From Paratrimastix pyriformis (Eukaryota; Preaxostyla; Paratrimastigidae): a stretch of 64,000 nucleotides of DNA. The position numbers and the translations under genes are program-made. This document shows positions 33,901-45,900 of this stretch, piece by piece; positions within the stretch are counted from its first letter, which is position 1; every line of letters starts with the position of its first letter. The stretch lies in NCBI GenBank assembly GCA_027972325.1, contig JAPMOS010000014.1, positions 638,001 to 702,000 on the forward strand, in the 5' to 3' direction. The notes under the pieces are model-generated. The model did not search any database and had not been told where the DNA came from. It saw only the letters and a list, made by a program, of their open reading frames with translations.

Positions 33901-36900
33901 GCTCTACGTGGACGCGACCAGCCCCTGGCCTCGGCCAAGGTGCGCCTCTACGCAGTGCCGGGGGCCCCAGTGCGCCCCTTCAGCGGGGCCGGTGGAGCGC
34001 GGGCCGGCGCCCGTCTCGGAGGGACCCTGGCCCATGCGCTACTGCGCCCAGCTGCTCCACCGGCTGGCCGCGTTCCCCGTCCGGCCCCCAGGCCGAGGCA
34101 GGCCGCCGATGAGGAAGTGCTCCCCGAGGACGAGCCGGACAACGACGGGTATTTCCCCTTGCGGGTCCGACCCCCTCCAGCCCCATTCCCCACTCCCGCC
34201 TCCCCGCCTCCCCCGCCTCCCCGCCTCCCCCCCGCCTCCCCCCGCCTCCCCCCGCCTCCCCCGCCTCCCCCCGCCTCCCCCGCCTCCCCCGCCTCCCCCG
34301 CCTCCCCCCGCCTCCCCCCGCCTCCCCCGCCTCCCCCGCCTCCCCCGCCTCCCCCGCCTCCCCCCGCCTCCCCCGCCTCCCCGCCTCCCCCGCCTCCACC
34401 CCCTGGCTCCGTCCACGACTCACCGCGGATGCGGGGGCGGATGCGGGGGCGGATGCGGGGCGGATGCGGGGCGGATGCGGGGGCGGATGTGGGGGCGGAT
34501 GCGGGGGCGGATCTGGGGGCGAGAGGGTGGCAGGGAGTGAGCTGCACCCGCACAGCATGGGCCTGCTCTACGGGCTGCTGGCGGCCCTGACGGAGCGCCT
34601 CGAGGCCGGCTGCCCCGACCCGGCCGAGGGCGCCAACCTGCTGGTGGCCCTCGGGGCCGCGGTGGGGCTGCTGGCGTCCCACTGCGCCCACCTGGCCCCC
34701 CGGCGCGCCACCCTGGGCCCCCTGATGGGCCTCAACAAGGTCCGCACCCGGCCGGGCCCCGGGCTGTGGAGTGCTGTGCCCGGATGCGCCCAATGGGGGA
34801 ATCATCACCCCACCGACCCCCTGGGGTGGCGGCGTGGGCGCAGGAGCCCATGCTGAGCCAGTTCGAGGGGCTGCTGCTGCGCCTGCTGGGCTGCCTGTCG
34901 TCCCCGCCCCCGGCGGCCGGGGTGGCGGTCCGGTCGGGGCTGGGGCCCATCCACGAGCGGCTGGTGGAGGCCCTGGTGGCCCACGCGGACCTGCTCTTCC
35001 CCACGGACGGCCTGGCCGGCCTGCTGGCCAAGACGGCCTTCGCCGAGGGCCGGGTGAGCCCCACCGGGGGCGCCCTGCTGGCCCGGGCCCTACGCATCCA
35101 CGGGGCGGCCTTCCTGCTGCCGCCCGGGGTCTCCCTCATGGCCCGGGCCGACCCGCCCCCCGGCCCTGCCCGCCAGCCGGTGGCCAGCGGGGCCGTGACG
35201 GCCCTCTGGGCCTACGCCCTCGAGCAGGCCGCCGGCGAGGCGGCCCCCCAGTGGCGCCGGCTCCTCGAGGGCGCCTCCCCGGCCGAGGCGCGGGCCCCCG
35301 CCCAGGGCGACATGCTGCAGACCCTGCGCCGCTTCCAGGCGACCTTCCTGGCCGCCATCGCCAGTCCGCCGGCAGCCCCCGCCCGCCCTCCATCTCCCTC
35401 CCTCCCCCTCCCTCCCCCTCCATCTCCCTCCATCTCCCTCCTTCTCCCTCCTTCTCCCTCCCTCCCCCGCCCGCCCTCCATCTCGCTCCATCTCGCTCCA
35501 TCTCGCTCCCTCCCCCTCCATTCCTCCTGCATCGCCCGTTGTGCGTCCCCTCCTGACCACACCTCATCCGCCCGGGTTGGGCAGACCTCGTCCCGGAGGC
35601 TGCGGCCCCTCCTGCCGGTGCCGGTGCAGCTGCGGGCGCCACGCCCGTGGCTGCCGGGGGCGCAGATGGCTGGCTGGGGGACGAGGACCCCCTCGAGGAC
35701 GTCGACGGGCTCCCCGCCCGGCGGCCTGGGGGCAGCTCGATGCGGCTGGCGGCCCCCGTGGCGGCCCCGGCGCCCGGGCGGGCGGGGGCGTTGCTGCTCT
35801 CGGAGCGACACCCGATGGCCGTCTACCTGGCCGCATGGGCGCGCCTCCTCGCCCAGCAGGCGACCCGCTTCCTCCAGTCTGCAGCCCACGCCCGCCCGCC
35901 CCTGCACCTCCCCCGGTCCCGCTGCCTTCTGGTGTTGCGACGAGCCATTGGCGGGGTGGGGGCACTCGGTGCTGATGCTGGGACGCACACAGGGAGAGCT
36001 ACGCGCCCCTCCAGGCAGCCCTGGCCCGGCCGGGCGGGCCGGCCCCCGATACGGTGGCCGAGTGGGTGCGGGGCAGCTGGCTGGCGGGGCTGCTGGAGCC
36101 GCTGCTGGCCGGGCTGCGCTTCGTGACGGGCTCGGTGGGCATGGGCCGGGCCCTGGCCCCCCTGATGGCGCCCCTGGGGGCCCAGCTGATGGCCTGGGCG
36201 CGGCTCCTCTGCGGGCCCAAGGCCACAGCCAAGTGGGAGGGGGCCGCCCTCGGCCCGGCCGGACTCGTCACGACCCAGCAGCTCCAAGAGGCCGGCCAGG
36301 TCCGCCCCAGCCGCCCCCCGACCCCGCCATTCATCGCCATGGGTCCTCGTCTGCCCTTGCTGTGGCGGCTCCCTTCCTGCGGGCGGTGGGGCAGGCGGCG
36401 GCCGGACAGCCGGGCGACCTGACCATCAGCACGGGCCCCGAGGTGGTCCACGAGACCTCCCACCCGTACAGCAACAACGAGCACTGGGAGCGGGTCCTGG
36501 CCCACCCCGGCTGCCGTGGCTGGAACCTGGTCTTCGAGCCCCGCTCACGCACCGAGGCCCGGTCCGCGCCTCCGCCACCTCACCCTCCCCCGCCCTGGGT
36601 CGCCCCCCCCATCAGGCGGTCGCGCCGGGCCGGGCCGTGGATGTGACTCCTCACGGCCGCGGCTGGCCGGGTGTGGTGGGACGGGACACGTGCGGCGGAT
36701 GTGGCGCCTGTGTGCCCGCGATGGGTGTGGGGGTGGCTGTGGTGCCGACGATGGGTGTGGTGGTGGTGCCCGCGATGGGTGTGGGGGTGGCTGTGGTGCC
36801 GGCGATGGGTGTGGTGGTGGCTGTGTGGCGGCTGTGGGCGGGCTCAGGTACGACTACGTGAAGCTCTTCGAGGGGACCTCCTCGAGCGGGCCCTGCATCG

Positions 36901-39900
36901 GGGTCTTCACGGGGGGCTTCCCCCAGTGGGTCCTGCGCTACGAGGTGCCCACCATCTGCCTGCTCTTCCACTCGGACGGCTCAAACACCGGTCCGCACAC
37001 CCTCCCACACGCACGCTCGGCACAGCCTCCGGACGGCTCAAACACTGGCACCCGCTCGCACCGGCACCCCTCGCACCGGCACACGCTCGGCACCGCCCCA
37101 GCCAGTCCCTGCCCCTGCCCCCGCCCCCGCCCCGGAGGCGCATCCGCATCACGGGCACGCTCTGCTGCTGCTCCGGGGGTGGGCGCCCGTGCCGCCGCGG
37201 GCAGACTGGGGCTTCCGGGTCACCTGCAGCCCGGTGATGCCGCTGGCGGCCTTGCAGAAGCCGCCCGCCCCGGTCGCCCTCGGCGAGGAGGCCATCTCCA
37301 TCTCCGGCCCCCCGGTCCGCCCCCGCTCCTTTCCCCTGCCAATCCCCGCTCCCCGCCCCCCGACGCCCAGCCTTTTGCCTTCGCCTTCATTCGCCCCGAC
37401 CTCACCGCCTCCTCTCCGCCACCCGTCCGTGTCCGCCCCCCGCCCAGCCGGCGCCCAAGAAGATCGCAACTGCCGTCTGCCCCGCCCCGCCCTCGCCCCT
37501 CCTTGCCCTCCTCGCTCCTCCTTCTCCTCCTCGCTCCACCTTGCCCTCCTTGCCCTCCCTGTTCTCGTTCTCGTTCTCGTTCTCCTTCTTGTTCCCGTCT
37601 CCGTGTTCTCGCTCTCGCTCTTCTTGTTTTTGTTCCTGTTCCTCCTGCTCCCCCCTTCCCTTTGGCCCCGCTCACCAGCATGGGCCGGGGGCATGGGCAC
37701 GGGCCGGGGGCGGGGCAGCATCCATACGCGGACAACATGGACACCACCGAGACGGTCGCCGTGCCGGGGGCGCTCGGCTACGAGGTGGTCTTCGACCCGC
37801 GCTGCACCACCGAGCCGGCCGTCGACCACCTGTCCCTGTACAGCGCCCCCGGGGCCATGCCCAGCCAGCAGCTCTTCCGCTTCGAGGGCCCGCGCTTCCC
37901 CAAGGTGCCCCTGGTGATCCCCACCCGGCGGCTGGTCTTCGTCTTCCACACGGACGCCTCCCAGACCGGTCCGCCGCCCGCTGCCCACGCCCGCCCTGCT
38001 GCTGGGCGCTGCGCCCCAAGGGCCGCCTCTTGTCCCCGGCCTCGCCCTCGCACTCGCCCTCTGCCTCGCCCTCGCCTTCGGCCTCGCCCTCGGCCTCGCC
38101 CTCTGCCTCGCCCTCTGCCTCGCCCTCTGCCTCGCCCTCTGCCTCGCCCTCTGCCTCGCCCTCTGCCTCGCCCTCTGCCTCGCCCCCGACCGACGGCCCT
38201 GGTTGGCTGGCCGTGCTCACCGCGTCCTGGTTGCGGGCCGGGCAGAGTGGGGCTACGAGTGCACCGTGACGCCCATCATGCCCTGCCAGGCCTCGATCCT
38301 GCCCACCCCGCCCCTCCTCGCCCTCGCCCAGGTCCGCCAGCCACCCGCCACCCACGCCACCCACGCCACCAGCCACCAGCCACCAGCCACCAGCCACCCG
38401 CCTGGAGTGGCCCCCCTCGTGACCTTGCCTGTCTGCCGGGCGCCCCTACGCTGCTGGCTGGGTCTGCTGGGGACAGAGCGCGGTGGGCTTGGGGGCGGCC
38501 TTTGCTCGGCGGCTTGTGACGGGCACGGCCCCTGCGGCCCTCGAGCGGCGGGTGGGCCCGGTGCTGGGCGAGCTGCCCCTCTTCCGCCAGCGGGCCCTGC
38601 GGGAGCCCCTCCTGGAGGCCCTCCAGAGGCGCGTCGAGGCCGACCTCACGGACCCCGTCTGGCACCCCATCGACCCCCTCCGCCACACCCACAACCGCCG
38701 CCTCCCCCGCCTGCCGCCTCTGCGGTGCCCCCGCTTCCTGTTGTTCGTCTGCCCGAGGTCACCCCTTCTCCCCCGCCTTGCTCCGCCGCCGTCGCGGCTC
38801 CCTCCCGCCCCCCAGGGAGCCCCGGCAACCATGGCGGGCCTGCTGACGGGGGCCCTTGCGGCCGTGCTGCCCAGCGCCGAGGCGACGCCCGGCCCCGGGG
38901 TGCCCCCCGAGGGGCAGGCCCTGCTGGAGGCCCTGCTGGCCCCCGTCCCCGAGCCGGCCGCCCGCCCCTGCGACCGGCTGGTCGTCCTGCTGGCCGCCCG
39001 GGAATGCCCCATGATGGCTGGTCCGCATCGCACCGCACCGCACCCCCCCCCCCCCCCGGCCCGTGGGGCTGCCTCCGCCCGGCCGGTGCTGCTGGCGGGC
39101 AGCACTGATGGCCCGGCTACTGCCCCCCCCCCCCCCGCTGGCAGCTCGGCTGGGCGACGGGGCGCCCAAGTTCCGTGCGGCGCGTGCCTGCCTGGCGGCG
39201 ATGCTGTCCCAGCAGCCGGCCCTCCTCCGGGCCGCCACGGCCATGGTGGCCGCAGCCGAGCCGAGCCGCGCCGAGCCGGCCGCCACACTCGCCCCGACCC
39301 ACAGCCCAAGGTCCGCCAGGCCCGGCCCGATACACCCTCGCTCCACGGCCCCCCGCTGACATGGGCCTCGCGTTGGGTGGGGGGGCAGCGGGCGTCTGGA
39401 GCCCCTGATGGGGGCGCCGGGGGTGGTGCAGTGCTGGCACCGGGCCTGCACCATCTACGGGCACCTGGTCATGGTCCGCCAGCAGGCCGCCCAGCGCGCT
39501 CAGGTCTGCCGCCTCGCGCCATCAGTTTCCAGCCCCACCCCGCGGGGCCCATGGGGGGTGGGAGGGGGGCTTGCGGGTCGGTTGTCGCCCTGCATCCTCA
39601 CCGTGCTGTACTGTGTGCCTGTGTCTCTGCCGCCCCTCGGGCCGCAGCTGCGCCGCCAGCAGAGCAGCCGCCCGGACAGCGCGGGTGGCCCGCCCCCGGC
39701 GGCGGCGGGTATGGACGAGCTGCTGGCCGACCTGGTGCTGCGGGCCCGCCTCCTGATGGGCCTCGAGTCCGACACGGCCGCCCCCAGCCCCGCCCCCTCG
39801 CCCAGCCCCCACGAGGGCCAGCCGGGCGCCCCGCTGCTCTCGGCCCGGGGACCCTCGCCGGCCAGCGCCCAGGGGCGCGCCCTCTGGGGCCGGGCACGGA

Positions 39901-42900
39901 GCGCCGTCCACGAGCGGCGCCAGGCGGCCCTCGACGGGTTCCGGGCCCGCCGGGGGGCCGAGGGCGACGAGGACGAGGACGGCCCCGACCCGCGGGCCGC
40001 GCCCGGGTACGCCGTGATGCTGTTCATGCGCACCGTCAGCCCCGCCGAGGCCCTCGCATGGGCCCTGGCCAGGCGCCGCCGCGCCGCCGACCGGGTGTGC
40101 GGTCCGCCCCGACACGCCCGCATCTTCGTGCCCCTCGCCCCGCCCTGCCATCACAGCCCCGCACCGCCATCAGGACCCCGCACCACCGCACCAGCCATTG
40201 GCACGGCCACCCCCAGACGGGCAGCCCCCACAGCCATGCTCCCTGTCTTCACTCTCATGGACGCGGGGGATGGGCGGGTGGGTGGGGTGGGCGGGTGCAG
40301 GGCTTGAGACCCTGCGCGAGCTTGCCCGGGGGGCCCTGGGGAGCGACGGACCCGCCGAGGCTGAGCGGACCCTCGCGGTGCCCCTGATGGACGTGCTCTA
40401 CCACCTGGGGGCCGCCTGGGCCGACGGGGCGCCCCACTCGCACTACCACTGGGCCATCGGGGGCCGGGCGGCACTCGACGCGGTCCGGCGGGCCTTCTGG
40501 GGCCTCTACGCGACCCTGCTGCGGGGCCTGCCGCCCCTCAAGACGGCCGCGGGCGACCGGCGGCTGGGGGCCCTCTGGCCGGCCACCCTGGGGGCGTGCA
40601 ACGTGGTCCTGCACCCCACCGACACCGTCTGGATGCTGCAGTCGCCCCTGCTGCCCGCCATCCGGGCCGCGGTCAGTCCCAAGGCGCCCGCAGGGGTCCG
40701 CTGGGCGGCCCTGAAGATGCTGCGCTTCCTGCTCTTCGCCCTGCTGCGCCCCTCCTCCGCCCCGGCCACCGAGGGCCCCGACGCGGACCCCCAGAAAGAG
40801 GTCTGCGCCTCCCCGCCTCCCCGCCTCCCCTCCCGTCCTGGTCGCCCGCCATGCCGGCTGGCTGTCTTTGCCCTGGCCGCCGACCGGCTTCCGCTGGGGC
40901 TGCGGGGGTGGCGCCTGTGCAGGTTGCGGGCGGGCTGCTGGGGGTGGCCCTCGAGCTGCTCGCCGCCGAGGCCACCGCGGCCACCTTCGGCCAGCCGACC
41001 GGCTACGGCAGCGGCGGGGGCAGCCGGTCGGTGCCCGACGGGGAGGAGGCCCCGGCCGACGAGGACGAGGCCGCCGTCCCGGTGGGCGAGGAGCTGCTCC
41101 AGCTGGTGGGCCTCCTCGCTGACGAGCCCCGCCTCGGTCCGGCCCCCACCACGCCCCGCCCATCCGCCCCGCCCATCCGCCCCGCCCATCCGCCCGGCCC
41201 ATCCGCCATGCCCATCCGCCATGCCCATCCACCATGCCCATCCGCCATGCCCATCCACCATGCCCATCCGCCATGCCCATCCACCATGCCCATCCGCCAT
41301 GCCCATCCGCCATGCCCATCCGCCATGCCCATCCGCCATGCCCATCCGCCATGCCCATCCGCCATGCCCATCCACCATGCCCATCCGCCCCGCCCATCCG
41401 CCATGCCCATCCGCCATGCCCATCCGCCATGCCCATCCGCCATGCCCATCCGCCATGCCCATCCACCATGCCCATCCGCCATGCCCATCCGCCATGCCCA
41501 TCCGCCATGCCCATCCGCCCCGCCCATCCGCCATGCCCATCCGCCATGCCCATCCACCATGCCCATCCGCCCGGCCCCAGCGTCCAGCCCCAGCGTCCAG
41601 CCGGGCGGGGCGTCTGTGCCCCAGCGCCCTCATCTCATCTCTGGAATCATCTCGGGGGGGGGGGGGGGGGGGCGGGCCAGCGGACTTCTGGCCAAGGGCA
41701 GCCCTGCGGCGCCGGGGCCCCAGGGGCTGGTGAGTCTGGCCCAGCTGCTGGCCTTCGGGCCTCCCCGGACGGCCCAATGGGCGGCCCGGGCCCTGGCCAC
41801 GGCCATGGCACTGCTGCCCCGACCAGGCGGCCACGGTCCCGACCCCGCCCAGCCTTCCGACACCCCGCCTCCATACCCCTCCCCTCCCCCCTCCTCCTTC
41901 TTCTTCTTCCTCCTCCTCCTCCTCCTCCTCCTCCTCCTCCTCCTCCTCCTCCTCCTCCTCCTCCTCTCCTCCTCCTCCTCTCCTCCTCCTCCTCCTCCTC
42001 CTCCTCCTCCTCCTCCTCCTCCTCCTCCTCCTCCTCCTCCTCCTCCTCCTCACTTTTTTAAAACCTATTGCCATGGAGGTAGAGTCCATGGCAACGGTAC
42101 AGTGGCATATACACCGCTCACAGGTACTCAGTACTCTCTGAGCGAAGTAACACGCTACTGTCCCCATTATTTCTTACAGTTTCAATCTCAACTGAATCTT
42201 CCTCCCTCTCACCCCTCATCATTCCTCTTCTTGCCCCCATCCACTTTATCTTGCTTCCACCACAATCCCCCCGTCCCCCACCCCCACCACCTTTCTTTCC
42301 CATCATCACCACCCTCTCCCCCCACATCCATCCCGCCTTTTCTCTCCCGTTGTATCTTCACCTTCATCATTATCATCATCCAGCACATCCCATTCCTTCC
42401 CTCAACCATTATTCTCGCCACAACCCCACTCCACTACCAATCGTTCCCACTTCCCATCACCTCTTCTTCTTCTTCCCCACCTCCTCCTCCTCCTCCTCCT
42501 CCTCCTCCTCCTCTCCTCCTCCTCCTCCTCCTCCTCCTCCTCCTCCTCCTCCTCCTCCTCCGCCCGCCCCGTGGGCCTCTTTGGGTGGCGCGCCTCTGAC
42601 TCCCCGCACGGCCGGACTTGGATGGATGGATGGATGGGCCGATGGCGGGCCTGGGCGGGCGCAGATCGAGGTGGGCCTGCCGCCCGGCACGACGATGGGG
42701 CTGGGAGACTTCCTGGTGGCGGTGGCGGGGCTGCCCCAGGCGGCCATGGTCGCCCCGGCCCCCTCCGAGGGGACTCCCCAGGCCCGCCAGGCGGCCCTGC
42801 TGGCCGGGAGCTGCTATCACCAGCCCGCCGCCATGCCCTCCGGGGCCCGGCCCTTCCGGCCCGCCCGCAACGCGCTCGCCCTGCGTGCCGCGGCCGACGG

Positions 42901-45900
42901 TGCGGTGCTGACCCTGCTGCGCCTCCTGCACACGGCCGGCCCCTGGGCCCACTGGGTGGGGGCCCGCCTGGCGGGCGCCCTGAGCAGCGTCGCCACCGCC
43001 CTGGCGCCGGCCGGTCCGCACGCCGTGCAGCATCAGCCCCCGCCCCGCTCGAGGGGCGCCTCCCGCTCGCGTGCCTCTGGCCTTGGCCCTGACGCTGGAA
43101 CTGACGTCGGAACTGCGGGCTGGGATGGGATGGGATGGGATGGGATGGGATGGGATGGGATGGGATGGGATGGGATGGGATGGGATGGGATGGGATGGGA
43201 TGGGATGGGGCAGACGACGGGCCGGCCAGCGAGGGCCCCCTGGTGGCGGCCCTGACGGAGGCCCTGGGGCTTGCCGGCCTGCTGGCGGACCCGCTGCTGG
43301 GCCGGGTGGACATGAGCCCGGGCACCCGCGTGCAGGACGTCTTCACGGCCGAGCGGGGCGTCGTCCTGCGCCACGACGAGGGCGCCCCCTTCGCCACGGT
43401 CCTCTTCGACGGGGCCGCCCCAAAGGGTCCGCCCTCCCCCGAACCCCCCCGGCTGGCCCTTCCGGGGACTGGCTGGCTCTGAGATCTGGCCTGGCTCCGA
43501 CCTGGTTCTGGCCTGGCTCCGACCTGGCTGGGTTCCGATGGGGCTGTGGGGGCTGTGGGGGCTGTGGGCTTGGGGTGTGGCGCCGCAGGGGTGCCGGTCT
43601 TCGAGGTCCCCGCCTGCCCGGCCCAGTCCGCTGGGGCCGATGGGGCGTCCCGGGGGCAGGTGCCCGGGTGGACGCGCTGGGTGGGGAGCCCCACCCCGGT
43701 GGCCGTGGACGCGCTCCACGTGGTCGACGAGGCGGGCCCCTTCGTGGCCCCGGCCCCGGCCCCGGGCGCCGCGGCGGCCCCCAGCCCGGCTCCCTTCGAC
43801 CCGACCCTGTTCGCCGACCCGGCCCACCTGCTGGCCGACCTGGCGGCCATCCTGGGGGGCGCTCGGGGCTCGGAGCCCCTGGCCGCCCTGCCCGCCGGCT
43901 GGCCGCATACATCCCGGCTGGCCATGCTAATGAGCGAGGTCCGCACCGCCCCCCCCCCCCCCCCCCCCCATGCAGGCCCCCCATGCAGGCCCCCCATGCA
44001 GGCCCCCCATGCAGGCCCCCCATGCAGGCCCCCCATGCAGGCCCCCCATGCAGGCCCCCCATGCAGGCCCCCATGCAGGCCCCATGCAGCCCCCCATGCA
44101 GCTCCCCATGCAACCCCGCCACCGCCCTTCGGTCGCCTGTCATCCCCGGCCCGGCTGCCCCTCATCCGCTCCGATCGGCTGTCCCTCCGGGGGGCCCGTG
44201 GGCACCGCAGCTGCGCCTGTGGGCGGTGGCGGCCCTGGTTCGGCTGTGCCGGCAGGCCTCCTGGCGGCCGCACCTGCTGGGGGCGGGGACCCTGCTGGCG
44301 GCCCTGAGCGCCCTGGCCGAGCCGCTGCTGCTGGGCGGCCCCAACGGGCCCATGGGGCGCCTGGCCAAGTGCGCCACCCTGTCGATGGGCGCCCGGCCGG
44401 CCGACCAGACCCTGTGGGCCCTGGGCCGGGGCCGGGCGGCCCTCCTCGAGCGGCTCTTCGCCGACCCCGACCTGGCCGCCGCCCTGGCCGCCCTGCCGCC
44501 CCGCGAGGGGCCCGACGCCTTCCCCGCGGGCCACTCGGTCGCCGAGGCGCGGGCCGTCGCGCCCATTAGGCAGGCCCCGGCCCCGGCACCCCGCCGTGTC
44601 CAGGGTCGGCCCGCACCGCTGTACCCCCCCCCCCGCTGTCCGACCCCCGGGACCCGGCTTCATGCATTCCTCATCGTCACCTCGCCCATCTCGCCGTCGC
44701 TTCGGGTTCGGGGCGTGCCGGCGGGCGGCGCAGTGGCCCCGTGGCCGCGCGAGGCTCCCGGGTGGGGCAGCTCTTCCCCGACGCGGGCCCGGGCCTGGCC
44801 GCGGAGCCTTCCACGCCCTGACGGTGCTGGTTTGCCCCGGTGCCGCCTGTGCGCCGTCCCGCCGAGGCCGGCCGGCGGCTGTGGCCCCACCCGCGCTACC
44901 CCGAGGGGGCGCTCCTCTGCACCGGACGGGCCAGTGCGTGCCGCTGGGGCCCTGCACTGCGCCGGCTGCCACCAGCCCAAGCCCGTCCCCGTGGCGGGCC
45001 TCTACAACCTGGCCGAGTGGGCGCCCCTCACCCGCCGCACGGCCGAGGCCCCGGCCACCCTGGTCCTCGTCAAGGTCGGTCGCCCCCGCCCATGCGGCCC
45101 CCCAGCCTCGCGCGAATGTCCCCTGGCGAGCCCTGCCCCCGGGAGCGGTTCGGTCATCCCCCCCCCCGGCGGCCCCCAGGGCCAGCTGACGGGTACTGTC
45201 TACGTGCGGCTGGACGCCCCCTCGGAGCCCCGGAGGCCCCTGTGGATGGGGCAAGCTTCGCGGTGGCCATGCCGCTGCTCGAGCCCACGGCCCCAACCGC
45301 GGCCGAGTGGGGCCGCCTGCCCTGGCCGAGTGGCCCCCGCAGGCACCGGTCCGCCCCCTGCCTCTCCTCCGCCACCCCACCCCCCCCCCCCCCCCGCGCC
45401 TCAGCTGGTGGGCATGGCGCGTGGCATGGTGGCGGCCTTGGGCCTTTGGGGGCGCAGAGCCGACGGTGCACCTGCGGAGCGTCCCGATCATGGTGGGCGC
45501 CGCCCAGGCCACGAGCCTCGCCCGCGCCACGGCCAACGCCGCAGCCGGTCCGTCCCCACGATCCGGCCCCGCCCCCCGCTCCCCCAGCAGCCCAGCTCGC
45601 ACCTGCCGCTCGCACCTGCCGCACAGGGCCGCAGACAGGCGCAGGCGCAGGGGCTCCCCTGCTGAATGATGCCCCATCGCCCTGCTGCTGCCCTCCGGAT
45701 CTCTGACCGCTCCGTTCGCTGTGCTGGCCCTGTGTGCTGGCCCTGTGTGCTGGCCCTGTGTGCTGGCCCTGTGTGCTGGCCCTGTGTGCTGGCCCTGTGT
45801 GCTGGCCCTGTGTGCTGGCCCTGTGTGCTCGCCCCGTGCCTGTGCGTGTGCGTGCGTTTGTGTGTGTGTGTGTGCAGGGACCGGGTACACGGCCCTGGGG

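Noticed and set aside
41234-42061. Long open frames over the 13-bp repeat ([12 protein letters not shown]-type protein)
   Set aside because: A stop-free 13-bp unit keeps every frame open on both strands. The region is bounded by a donor and an acceptor, so it is intronic.
42121-42164. tRNA or hammerhead ribozyme in the structured island
   Set aside because: No T-arm or anticodon-arm pattern, and no CTGANGA/GAAA core. Only generic hairpins are supported.
43122-43208. GGGAT repeat considered as telomeric
   Set aside because: Internal, short and inside an intron; the unit is not a known telomere unit and the same motif appears in another intron.
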